Notes under the pieces: model-generated
Seen by the model: only the letters and a program-made list of their open reading frames with translations
Database searches by the model: none
Told to the model about the DNA's origin: nothing
Program-made: the position numbers and the translations under genes
In this document: piece by piece, positions 17,079 to 27,300 of the stretch
Layout of the letters: each line of letters starts with the position of its first letter
Position numbering within the stretch: the first letter of the stretch is position 1
Source: Mucilaginibacter gotjawali
GTDB taxonomy: Bacteria; Bacteroidota; Bacteroidia; Sphingobacteriales; Sphingobacteriaceae
Reading direction: 5' to 3'
Assembly: GCF_002355435.1 (NCBI RefSeq)
Contig: NZ_AP017313.1
Location: 372,001 to 436,000 of the forward strand
DNA: 64,000 nt

Positions 17079-19064
17079 TTAAGCCTCAATTCTTTTTAAA
17101 ATAATATTGCCAACAGGTTTCACTACCAATGGTATTTTTTCGACATATGTTTCGCTGGTATCCAGGCCGAATGCTTTGGCCTCGGTTTGTGCCAGTTTTT
17201 TGATGGCAAAATAGCTGTTGAGGATAAATCCTTCTTTAGCGCCAAAGGAGTTGTTGTACGAAAGGAATTTCTCCATAATGACAAACCTGAAATCGGCCGC
17301 TATTTTGTATTGATTCAGCGATTCGTATTTGCTGGTGATATCAATTTCCTTGCGGGCAACCATGTCCTCAATAACTTTGCGGTACAAAACATTTACTCTC
17401 GGCTGGATCCTGAAACCTAAACGGAACTCAACCCGGATAACTTTGCCTGGCTCAATCTGGTCGACACTATACTCCATGGTATAGGGTTCATTGGTGGTTT
17501 CGATATGGATGAACCAGTAAGTATCGGCCCGTTTGGGTTTCCGGCTCATGATGGAGTACATCACCTTTTCCTCAATCTGTTTGGCGTTGTTTGCCTTGGT
17601 CAGGTAGATAAGGTGGGTGGAGTATTTGCTTACCGACTCATCGGCGCTTAAAGCAATTAACAGGGGTATCTGATCTTTCAGGTCGATAAAATGCAAAAAG
17701 CGGTTGTTGATCTTGCGCGCTTTGAACCAGATGTACATGGTAAATATCAGTCCGATCTCGAAAACAACAAAGAAGATCCGCTTTAATAATTTAGCAGCGT
17801 TGGTAATGAAGAAGGAGAATTCAACGGTTAAAAATACGCACAGGATGATGACAACAATCCAAAGCGGCCAGTGTTTCACATAACGCATAAAGTACGACAT
17901 GAGGATGGTCGTCATCAACATGGCAATGGTGATGGAAAATCCGTAAGCAGCCGTCATGTGCTCTGATGTTTCAAAATAAAGGGAAACCAGGATACAGCCG
18001 ATACATAAGATCCAGTTGATGCTGGGGATATAGATTTGCCCGCGGATATTTGATGGATATTTAATGGTGATGCGTGGCCAGAAATTCATGCTTACCGCTT
18101 CGCTGATGAGGGTAAACGAACCGCTGATGAGGGCCTGGCTTGCAATAATGGTTGCTAAAGTAGCCAATACCACGGCGGGGATCATTAGCAATTGAGGGTC
18201 AGGCACAATGGCGTAGAAAGGGTTAACCCCGGCAAAACTGGTGCCGGCAGGCCGCGACAGCACCCAGGCTCCCTGGCCCAGGTAACTTAATAAAAGCGTA
18301 GTTTTTACAAATATCCAGCTTACCTGGATGTTTTTCCGCCCGCAATGCCCCAGGTCGGAATAGAGCGCTTCGGCGCCCGTGGTACATAAAAACACCGCGC
18401 CCAGTAACCAGAAACCTTCCTTGTGTTCAGTAAGCAGCCTGTAGCCATAAACCGGGCTTAATGCTTTGAAGATAGCGGGATCATGCACGATCTGCAAAGC
18501 GCCCAATGTGCCGATCATCAAAAACCACAGTAACATGACCGGGCCAAAGGCTGAGCCGACGATCTTGGTGCCGAATTGCTGAAAGAAAAATAACGCCAGC
18601 ATGATCCCGATCACCAGCCCTAAAATAAGGTGGCTTCCAGGCACAAATTCGGGGTGTTTTATTGGATTGCTTAGTGCGGGCACATTGCTTAACCCCTCAA
18701 TGGCTGACGTTACCGAGATAGGAGGAGTGATAATGCCGTCGGCAAGCAGGGTGCCGGCGCCAATAATTGCAGGTATGGCCAGCCATTTTCCGTAACGCCG
18801 CACCAGGGCATATAGTGAAAATATGCCGCCTTCACCATGGTTATCGGCCTGAAGGGTAATGATAATATATTTAAAAGTGGTTTGTAAGGTAAGTGTCCAG
18901 AAAATACAGGAGATTGAACCCAGCACGAGCAGGTTGTTGACCTTGCCGCCTTCAACCAATAAGGTTTGAAAAACATATAAAGGGGATGTGCCGATATCGC
19001 CAAAAATAATACCTAGGGTAACAAGCGTACCAGCAAACGTGAGCTTTTTAATGTGGGATTCCAT
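17079..19064 (-). CDS. kup: Kup-family potassium uptake permease
   Basis: 661 residues. The N-terminal GIIFGDIGTSPLYVF motif and about twelve membrane helices are followed by a roughly 200-residue cytoplasmic tail, as in E. coli Kup (622 residues). Kup is a H+/K+ symporter. The conserved LTLQTTFKYIIITLQADNHGEGGIFSLYAL loop is intact. It is monocistronic, with its own terminator. Two tandem palindromes lie about 250 bp upstream of its start (19311-19347) and might regulate it or the small lipoprotein gene on the other side. Confidence 0.95.
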   Translation of the reverse strand: MESHIKKLTFAGTLVTLGIIFGDIGTSPLYVFQTLLVEGGKVNNLLVLGSISCIFWTLTLQTTFKYIIITLQADNHGEGGIFSLYALVRRYGKWLAIPAIIGAGTLLADGIITPPISVTSAIEGLSNVPALSNPIKHPEFVPGSHLILGLVIGIMLALFFFQQFGTKIVGSAFGPVMLLWFLMIGTLGALQIVHDPAIFKALSPVYGYRLLTEHKEGFWLLGAVFLCTTGAEALYSDLGHCGRKNIQVSWIFVKTTLLLSYLGQGAWVLSRPAGTSFAGVNPFYAIVPDPQLLMIPAVVLATLATIIASQALISGSFTLISEAVSMNFWPRITIKYPSNIRGQIYIPSINWILCIGCILVSLYFETSEHMTAAYGFSITIAMLMTTILMSYFMRYVKHWPLWIVVIILCVFLTVEFSFFITNAAKLLKRIFFVVFEIGLIFTMYIWFKARKINNRFLHFIDLKDQIPLLIALSADESVSKYSTHLIYLTKANNAKQIEEKVMYSIMSRKPKRADTYWFIHIETTNEPYTMEYSVDQIEPGKVIRVEFRLGFRIQPRVNVLYRKVIEDMVARKEIDITSKYESLNQYKIAADFRFVIMEKFLSYNNSFGAKEGFILNSYFAIKKLAQTEAKAFGLDTSETYVEKIPLVVKPVGNIILKRIEA

Positions 19065-19310
19065 TGATCAGGAAAGAATAAAATGTTGGTTGAAAGAAAA
19101 TGAAACAGATAATTCCTGCCGCCGGGATATGGCGGATGGGGGTAAATTATTGCTGCTGCTCATTATGAGTGTTTAATCAATTATTTTTTAGTTATTAATA
19201 AAGCGAAGCCAATCCCTGTGCCATTAGCCGAAAATCTTTCAGCTATTAAATTAAGACGTTGATTTTCAAAATATTATCAAGTTGGCGTATGGCCTACATA
19301 TTGTAAATAG

Positions 19311-19347
19311 CCTATCATTTTGATAGGGTGATTATCATTTTGATAGG
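19311..19347. promoter_or_regulatory. Tandem palindromic operator-like sites
   Basis: CCTATCATTTTGATAGG (19311-19327) is a perfect palindrome with 7-bp arms and a 3-bp spacer. A second copy with core TATCATTTTGATA starts 20 bp later (19333-19345). Two copies of the same inverted repeat about two helical turns apart are typical of cooperative dimeric repressor binding. They lie between divergent genes kup (start 19064) and the lipoprotein at 19480. The regulator is unknown. Confidence 0.6.
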
Positions 19348-19479
19348 ATGGGTGATGTGTTTTTTTACAAAAAAGACTTTTTGGGCGGTAAATAAATTAA
19401 AAAATGAAGGAGCAATCTGAAAACTTTTTAACGGTTAGGTGTATTATACGTTCAGCAATTTGTCTTAATTTTTATAAAA

Positions 19480-19641
19480 ATGAAAAATATAAGTTTTCTG
19501 TTCGCCACACTCCTCTTGTTTTGTTTAAGCAGTTGTACTGCAATCGAGGGGATTTTTAAAGCTGGTTTTGCGGTTGGCATTATCGCCGTGGTTTTAGTTA
19601 TCGCACTCATTATCTGGATCGCCTCTATGTTCAGGAAATAA
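19480..19641 (+). CDS. Small lipoprotein with one transmembrane helix
   Basis: 53 residues. A lipoprotein signal ends in a LSSC lipobox (Cys19). After AIEGIFKAGF comes a very hydrophobic helix (IIAVVLVIALIIWIA) and a basic end MFRK. Similar tiny lipoproteins are common in Sphingobacteriaceae; their function is unknown. No overlapping ORF competes, and the ATG is preceded by an AT-rich leader. It is a probable real gene that automatic calling may miss. Confidence 0.7.
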   Translation: MKNISFLFATLLLFCLSSCTAIEGIFKAGFAVGIIAVVLVIALIIWIASMFRK

Positions 19642-19863
19642 CGGTTTGCATTTAATAACCGGATGTATTCGGGCTGATCACTTCCCTGGTATATCTCATT
19701 CAAATACAACAAAAAAACTGCGGCAGATTTAAAAAGATCACTTGGATTCAATAAAAACTGCGCGATAAATTAACAATAGGAAGTTTTCAACATTTTAACG
19801 GGTAAGTTAAATATATTTAATAATTTCATGCCGGATTGACGTTGTTCCTTATCACGGTCAAGA

Positions 19864-22800
19864 TTGATAAATTATTACTTTACTAAATTGAAAACGAAAT
19901 TATTTATAAGTTTTTTTGTTTTGGTTTTAATATTGGGTTTTAAAGACGCCAATGCCAACGCAATACCCCTACTCCGCAGCGCAGGCAGTACCACTTTAAA
20001 ATCAATTAAGCTAAGTACCGGCTCAACACTTACCCTTATATCTGGCACCAGTAATGTAAATTATACAGCTTCGGTAGCTGCTGCTGTTACAATATTAACG
20101 GTAACGCCAACTACAACAACCCCTGCTTCCACTGTAACCGTTAACGGGCTGCCGGTTGCGTCAGGAACGCCATCGCAAGCTATTGCCATTACAACCAATC
20201 CAACGGTTATTAATTTGCTGGTTACTGCGTCTGGCGGAAGCACGCGGTCATATTCCATCACTATTTACAAAAACGGTTCAAGCGATGCCGCGTTAAAATC
20301 AATAAAGCTAAGTACAAATTCATCACTTACCCAGGTAACCGGCACAAGCAATGTGAATTATACGGCCTCTGTAGCTTCTTCTACCGCGTCGTTAACAGTA
20401 ACGCCCACAACTGATGACCCTAACGCTACAGTTACCGTTAACGGGATAGCCGTTGTATCCGGTTCCCCTTCACCGTCTATTGCGTTACCGGCCAATCCAA
20501 CGGTTATTAATATGCTGGTTACCGCTCAGGATGGTACCGTCCGGTCATATGCTGTTACTATTTATAAAAACGGCTCAAGCGATGCGTTATTAAAATCTTT
20601 AAAGCTAAGTACGGGTTCGCTTCTTACTTTAGTAACGGGCACAAGTAATGCTAATTACACAGCTTCGGTAACTTCAACCACTACGTCGTTAATGGTAACG
20701 CCAACTACTGATGACCCCAATGCTACCGTAACTGTTAATGGCATTGCCGTTGCATCGGGCACAGCATCGGCGCCTATTGCTATTCCAACCAATCCTACAG
20801 TAATTAACCTGCTGGTTACTGCACAGGACGGTTCAACCAAAAGAACTATCTCTATTACGGTGAACAAAAATGGTTCAAGTAATGCAGCGCTGAAGGGTTT
20901 AAAGTTAAGTACCGGTTCAGCGCTTACTTTGGTAACAGGGAGCAGTAATGTCAATTATTCAGCTTCTGTAAGTTCATCAGTTGCGGCATTAACCGTAACC
21001 CCAACTACGGCTGACGCCAATGCGACCGTAACGGTTAATGGTATTGCTGTTACATCAGGCACCCCTTCGCAATCTATTGCCCTGACAAGTAACCCTACGG
21101 TGATTAATTTGCTGGTTACCGGGCAGGACGGGAGCACCACCAGGACGTATTCAATCTCAGTTTATCAAACCTCGTCGTTAACCTTTATATGGACAGGCGC
21201 TGGCGCCAATAGCAATTGGAGTAACAGCAGTAACTGGGCGCCATCAACTGGTTTTCCGGCAGCGGGTGATACGGTACTTATTGGTGCTACGGCAAAAACC
21301 CCGGTGGTTGATGTGCCCTCCGCATGCGCGGCAATACAAATAACCGGCCCTACCAATGTTAGCCTTGCTGCGCCATTAACTGTTAGCGGGGGAGTAACCG
21401 TAAATGCCGCGCTATCAGTTTCCGGAACGGGCGGCGCGTTTACTGCAGACTCGCTGGTAATTAATTTCAACGCCGGGCTTACCAATTCAGGAACATTTAC
21501 GGTCAATTCAGGCCACATATTTTTAAATGTCAGTGCGTCTGTTACAAACAATGCATCCGGTACTTTTAACGCCGTTAATTTGCAGTACATCAATATGGTG
21601 TACCAGGCGAACATCATAAATTCCGGAAACTTCAATGTCCGGGGTTCGGCAATAAAGTTGGGCGGCGCGGGTTATATCAGCAACATGGCAGGGGCAACTT
21701 TTACAATAAACGGCGCGAGTACCATAGATTTTGCATCAAATTCAGCCGCCCTGGCTTATATCCGGAACAGCGGAACATTTTATGCCGGTTCTATTGGTTC
21801 TGCCTGCATCGTTAATTTAAATTACCCGGGCGTTTATCTTCAAAATACGGGTACTTTTTATTTGGGTTCATCGTCTGTTATTAATTTAACCGGCTTTGGT
21901 ACCTCTGTTCAAAATACCGGAAACTTTACCTTGCAGTCCGACAACACGGGCTGTGCCGCCATTGGAAATATTTCGGGTGTTAATGCTGTTTGTACCGGCA
22001 CTTATAATGTTGAACGTTATTTAAGCGGGGGTACCAGTGCTTACCGATCTTACCGCGACCTTTCTTCGCCGGTATATGAAGCAACCGTGGGCGGGAATAA
22101 TGTTTACAGCGTAAATTATGTAAAATTATCGGCACTTATAACCGGCACGGCGGGTCCTGCGGGCGGCTTTGATAAGGCAGGCAACCCAACCCTTTATTTG
22201 TACCGGGACAATTTAGCGCCGTCAAACAGTTCATTTACGGGGGGCAATTTCAGGGGAATCGCTAATATCAGCGCCGACCCGAATTATACAATTGATAATG
22301 ATGGCAGTGGTTTTAATATACCTGTAGGCAATGGCTTTATGTTTTTTGACCGGGGCGACCGTATCAACAACCTCGCCAATAAATATAGCCCCGGCACTGT
22401 GGCGGAAGCCATTACTTTAACTGCGACAGGGACACTGAATACCGGGCCGGTAACCGTGAAGCCTTGGTTTAGCCTTTTATCAACTTTAGATTATACGGCG
22501 GTTGCAGGTAATTCATCTGTTTTGGGATTAGCTTTTGTGGGCAATCCGTATCCAAGTTCAATAGATTGGGACACTTTTAGCACAACTTCTTCAGCGAGCG
22601 GGATCTACGGGCCAAATGTAAGTCCTTTTATATATGTGCTCGACCCTTTAAGCGGAAGCTATAATGTTTACCAGCAAGGTAACGGTGGTTTTGGCACTTT
22701 AGCATCATCCGGCTCCAACGTAATACCTAGTGGACAGGGGTTTTTTGTAAGTGCACTTTCGTCCGCCGCCTCGTTGACATTTAACGAAGCCGGAAAAACA

Positions 22801-23919
22801 GGCGCACAGGCAAACCGGGCTATCGGTAATTTGTTCCTCGGCAATGCACCTTTGGCAAATGTGAGCCAGTTCATCAATTTGAAACTGGTTCAGGATTCAA
22901 CTCATAGTGATGGCTTGCTTGTAAGATTTGACAGCAACGCCAAACCGCAATTTGCGATGAATGAAGACGCGGTATATAAACCGGGCAGCGGGGCAGTTAG
23001 CCTTTCGAGCTTGTCCGCAGACAATGTAGCGCTGGCCATTAATTCGCAGGCCCTTCCAAAATTAAGCCCGGCGATTATCCCTTTAAACGTAAATGCTACT
23101 GCTGATGGCGGCTACCAATTAAAACTGTCGGCTATAAAAAGCATTCCTGATCTGTACGACGTGTGGCTGAAAGATGCTTACACCAAAGACTCGCTTGATA
23201 TTAAACATAACCCGGCTTACGCATTTGACATAGTTAAAAGCGACACCAATAGTTTCGGAGCAAAGCGTTTCAGTCTGGTTGTTCGCGAAAACCCTGCTTT
23301 AATGGTTCACCTGTTGAATTTTGCAGCAACAAAAGCCGTTGATGGCGCACAGCTGGTATGGAAGACCGAAAACGAACAAAACTACACCAATTTTACCGTT
23401 GAAAAGAGCACAGACGGCGGCACAACGTTTAATGTATTGGGCGGATATGCCTCAAGCGCGGCAGGTGCCTATAGTTTGGTGGACAAGGCGCCTGCGGCAG
23501 GAGAAAATTTGTATCGCCTGAAAATGGTGGATTTGAACGGAACCGCCAGCTACTCCGGCGTGGCTAAACTGATGTACAGCAATACCAATAGCCTGGCAAA
23601 AAGCAATATCAGTATTTATCCTAACCCGTCTTCGGGGGTGATCAACCTGGCAGTTAACCAGGATAACAGCAATTCGATACCAGGAATTTCGGCTTTGCAA
23701 CACCTTAGCTTAACGCCAGCGCTTAACGGTGTGGTAAATCAGCAGGCTTATGATATTAAGATCATTAATGCCATCGGTTCGGTTATCAAATCAGTTACTT
23801 CAGCAAGCGCTACCTGGCAGGATAATGTAAGCAATTTGTTGCCCGGGACTTATGTTATTGAGGTTATAAATGATAAAAACAAAAGCCTGGTCGGGAAAAG
23901 TACTTTTGTAAAAATATAA
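19864..23919 (+). CDS. Giant type IX-secreted surface protein with four cadherin-like repeats
   Basis: 1351 residues from a TTG at 19864; a second TTG at 19888, giving a basic MKTKLF start, is equally likely. The signal peptide ends near residue 33. Four tandem repeats of about 99 residues (starting near 45, 144, 243 and 342) resemble the cadherin-like beta-sandwich family (LKSIKLSTGS...NYTASV...NPTVINLLVTAQDGS). Next comes a W-rich module (WTGAGANSNWSNSSNW), a beta-helix-like region, and a roughly 550-residue module shared with the next gene. The C-terminus is a type A sorting domain (ISIYPNPSSG to GKSTFVKI) for type IX secretion. Likely a surface adhesin or matrix protein. Confidence 0.85.
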   Translation: MINYYFTKLKTKLFISFFVLVLILGFKDANANAIPLLRSAGSTTLKSIKLSTGSTLTLISGTSNVNYTASVAAAVTILTVTPTTTTPASTVTVNGLPVASGTPSQAIAITTNPTVINLLVTASGGSTRSYSITIYKNGSSDAALKSIKLSTNSSLTQVTGTSNVNYTASVASSTASLTVTPTTDDPNATVTVNGIAVVSGSPSPSIALPANPTVINMLVTAQDGTVRSYAVTIYKNGSSDALLKSLKLSTGSLLTLVTGTSNANYTASVTSTTTSLMVTPTTDDPNATVTVNGIAVASGTASAPIAIPTNPTVINLLVTAQDGSTKRTISITVNKNGSSNAALKGLKLSTGSALTLVTGSSNVNYSASVSSSVAALTVTPTTADANATVTVNGIAVTSGTPSQSIALTSNPTVINLLVTGQDGSTTRTYSISVYQTSSLTFIWTGAGANSNWSNSSNWAPSTGFPAAGDTVLIGATAKTPVVDVPSACAAIQITGPTNVSLAAPLTVSGGVTVNAALSVSGTGGAFTADSLVINFNAGLTNSGTFTVNSGHIFLNVSASVTNNASGTFNAVNLQYINMVYQANIINSGNFNVRGSAIKLGGAGYISNMAGATFTINGASTIDFASNSAALAYIRNSGTFYAGSIGSACIVNLNYPGVYLQNTGTFYLGSSSVINLTGFGTSVQNTGNFTLQSDNTGCAAIGNISGVNAVCTGTYNVERYLSGGTSAYRSYRDLSSPVYEATVGGNNVYSVNYVKLSALITGTAGPAGGFDKAGNPTLYLYRDNLAPSNSSFTGGNFRGIANISADPNYTIDNDGSGFNIPVGNGFMFFDRGDRINNLANKYSPGTVAEAITLTATGTLNTGPVTVKPWFSLLSTLDYTAVAGNSSVLGLAFVGNPYPSSIDWDTFSTTSSASGIYGPNVSPFIYVLDPLSGSYNVYQQGNGGFGTLASSGSNVIPSGQGFFVSALSSAASLTFNEAGKTGAQANRAIGNLFLGNAPLANVSQFINLKLVQDSTHSDGLLVRFDSNAKPQFAMNEDAVYKPGSGAVSLSSLSADNVALAINSQALPKLSPAIIPLNVNATADGGYQLKLSAIKSIPDLYDVWLKDAYTKDSLDIKHNPAYAFDIVKSDTNSFGAKRFSLVVRENPALMVHLLNFAATKAVDGAQLVWKTENEQNYTNFTVEKSTDGGTTFNVLGGYASSAAGAYSLVDKAPAAGENLYRLKMVDLNGTASYSGVAKLMYSNTNSLAKSNISIYPNPSSGVINLAVNQDNSNSIPGISALQHLSLTPALNGVVNQQAYDIKIINAIGSVIKSVTSASATWQDNVSNLLPGTYVIEVINDKNKSLVGKSTFVKI
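19990..21170 (+). repeat. Four tandem coding repeats of about 297 bp
   Basis: DNA encoding the four cadherin-like repeats is itself repetitive. Phrases such as AATCCAACGGTTATTAATTT and GCTACAGTTACCGTTAACGG recur with small changes. The unequal divergence between copies fits expansion by recombination. Confidence 0.75.
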
Positions 23920-24037
23920 AGGCTGCGGCGGGACATTTTTACAGTGCGAAGAAATAAAGCATGTAAAAACCTGATGTAAACAATGTTCCCGCTTTGTGGA
24001 AAATATTACATTGCATTTTAAATATAATATAATAATT

Positions 24038-24049
24038 CCCCTATAGGGG
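24038..24049. promoter_or_regulatory. Perfect CCCCTATAGGGG palindrome upstream of giant gene
   Basis: A 12-bp perfect palindrome in an otherwise very AT-rich 440-bp gap (23920-24359) before the second giant surface-protein gene. It could be an operator; no second copy was seen. Nothing else recognisable lies in this gap. Confidence 0.35.
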
Positions 24050-24359
24050 TATATTATTAAATTTATATCTCTTATAGTACATTTTCTTTTTTACCGAAAA
24101 AAACTACACACCTTAACCTTTCGGCAACGCCGCGTAACCAATGTTTAACTTTGATGAATCTTAAGAAATAATTTAAAACTATACTCACGATAGTTTTTAA
24201 GTCTGATTATTTTCTTTAGATTAAAATCCCTTTAGCACTGTATTTGTGTTATTTAAGGCAAATTGATAAATTATAGTTTTCGATTTGAAGGCAGGTAGTG
24301 TATACCTGGCTCCCCTCCTGCATCTCTGAAAACCAGGTTATACCTAACGATTCTTTATT

Positions 24360-27300
24360 GTGAGAAAACTTTTACTTTACGTATTTGCTGTATTTTTATT
24401 TTTGCTGTTTGGCAATAGCACATTTGGGCAAACGATAACCTATCCTGCGACAAATATATTTACCGTTGGCGTAGCTGTTACGCTAACCCCTACCGCAACG
24501 GGTGGAACACCGACTGGCTGCACGTTAAATATAGGGACCATACCCCCGGGTTTAACATTAAATGCAAACGGAACAATTACCGGGACGCCCACAACGGTAG
24601 CTGCAGCAGCTAACTTTAGGGTAAGAGAAAGCAACGGCGGGGGCCGTAACAGCAACACTTTTACGATCCAGATTGTTGCTGCGGCTACGTTGAGTTACAC
24701 ATCTCCTCCGGCATTTAATGTTGGTACTCCGATTACACCTTTGAGCCCTACGTCATCAGGTGTGGGAGCAATAGGTTATGGAACAGGGACAGCACTTACA
24801 GGTGCTACTTTGAGCGGAACCTATGGCATGGCCATAGATGGTTCAGGGAATGTTTATGCAACCAATTATAATGGCACTACTGTCAGCAAATGGAATTCAT
24901 CCGGGGTTTACCAGGGTACTTATGGTACAGGCAACCCCGCATACAGCAGGCCGGCAGGTATCGTATTTGATGCTTCAGGAAATGGCTATGTTTTAAACAG
25001 AAATACTACGGGAAATGGCAGGGTTTATAAATTTAATTCATCAGGTGTATACCAGTCTACTATTATAAATGGATTAAGCCAGGCCGTCGGATTGGCCATT
25101 GATGGATCGGGAAATCTTTATATCGCTGATCCAAATGCAGGAAGGGTATATAAATATAGTAACACCGGTACCTTATTGCTGACAATTACTTCAAATCTTA
25201 CCAATCCGGAGAATGTGGCAATTGATGGTGCGGGAAATATTTATGTGGTAGATATCACAACCAATAATTTAAATAAATATAATTCCAGCGGAACTTTTGT
25301 ATCCTCGATAGTTACAGCTTTAAGTACGCCTTATGGGCTGACAATAGATGCCGCCGGAAATTTGTATGTCGGCGATTCAGGTACGGGAACTGTTAAAGTT
25401 TATAATTCAACAGGTACCACATTAACAACAATCACAGGCCTGACCGATCCTAGAGGCTTGGTTACAGACAGCAAAGGAAATCTTTACGTTTCTGATTTTA
25501 CCAATGGCTCAGTAACCAAATACCCGCCTGCCGGAGGCTATTATATAACAAGTATAACCGGCGGTAGCACAACGTTACCTGCCGGATTAAGCTTTAACAG
25601 TTCGACAGGGACTTTTACAGGTACGCCCACTGCTACGTTTGCTTCAACAACTATCACCGTTACTGCTTACAACACAGCAGGCACGGGAATTAGTGCGAAC
25701 GTTACGTTTTCTTGTATTGTTCCTCCGCCGGTACTAACTTATGCCGGAACGCCATATTCTTATACTACCGGTATTTCAAATACAACAGCCGCAATTACCA
25801 ATACGGGTGGCGCAGTTACCAGCAGCTATGCGTTATCAATTACCAGCGGCGCATTACCGGCAGGGATAACTTTTAATACCGCCAACGGCACATTTACTGT
25901 TGTTCCTACGGCCGCAGGTTCTTTTACAGGTAATGTAACGGCAAGCAATGCCGGGGGAAGCAGTTCTGCACCTATTTCAATGACGGTAACCAATCCGGCA
26001 GTTCCAAACATTTCGTATGCTTCTTCTCCTTACATAGTTACGTACGGCACCGTTGTTAACGCAACGATCACCAATTCAGGCGGACCGGTGGCAAGTTATG
26101 CTATCACATCCGGAACAATGCCAACGGGTTTAACGTTAAACACATCCACCGGCGCAATTACAGGAACGCCATCAGTAACAGCGATAACCAGCATAACGGT
26201 AACCGGAACAAACGTATCCGGCACCGGTAATGCTACGTTTACCATAACGGTTAACCCTGCGCTGCTAACTATTACGGCCACGGGCCCTGCAAAAACTTAC
26301 GGTACTGCCCTAACGGCAGGGCCAAGTGCAACAAACTTTAGCACGAGCGGAACAGTAAATGGCGAAACGGTTTCGGGCGTTACCCTAACACCGGATGCAA
26401 ATGGCTTGTCGGCTTCAACAGCAGCCGGATCGGCATACGTGGTAACTCCTTCGGCAGCAACGGGTGGTGGTACTTTTTCTGTAAGTAATTATACCATCAC
26501 CTATACTCCTTATAACGGAACTGTTGCAACAGCGCCATTAACGGTAACTGCCAGCGCCCAAAGTAAAGTATACGGATCGGTGTTTACTTTTGCAGGCACG
26601 GAGTTTACCACCAGCGGTTTGCTGTTTTCAGATGCTGTAACCAGCGCGTCGCTTACAAGTACGGGATCGGCGGCCACCGCGGCAGTGGGTACTTATAATA
26701 TAGTTGCCACGGCTGCCGTTGGAACAGGTCTATCAAACTATACCATAAGTTATACAAATGGTACGATGACGGTAACAAAAGCTGCTTTGACCATTACTGC
26801 AAATGATGTTACCAAAACTTATGGAACTACTTTAAATACGGTTAATGCATCATCGGCGTTTACTTCAACAGCCCTTCAAAACGGCGAAACTATCGGGACG
26901 GTAAAAATTGTTTATGGAACGGGTTCAGCGGCAAATGCTGCGGTAGGGACATACACATTGCAGGTAACGCCGTCGGCGGCTACAGGTGGAACTTTTAATA
27001 CGAACAACTATAATATTACCTATGCAAAAGGGGCAATTATTGTTAATCCCGCGGCGCTAACTATCACCGCAAGTGCAAACAACAAAACCTACGGCGCCAC
27101 TTTAACCAACGGGAATATAACCACGGGTTATAATTCAGTCGGCTTGCAAAACGGGGAAACGGTTGGTAGAGTTGCTGCAGTTTATGGAGCCGGTGGAGCA
27201 GCCGCCGATCCGGTTGGAACTTATACCAACCAGATCACTATCTCCGCGGCGGGCGGCGGAACATTTACTCCATCTAACTACACCATTACCTATGCCCCAG

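Noticed and set aside
19990..21170. Regular repeats that could suggest a CRISPR array
   Set aside because: The period is about 297 bp and the repeats are coding, not short repeats with unique spacers. No CRISPR array or cas gene was seen in the window.
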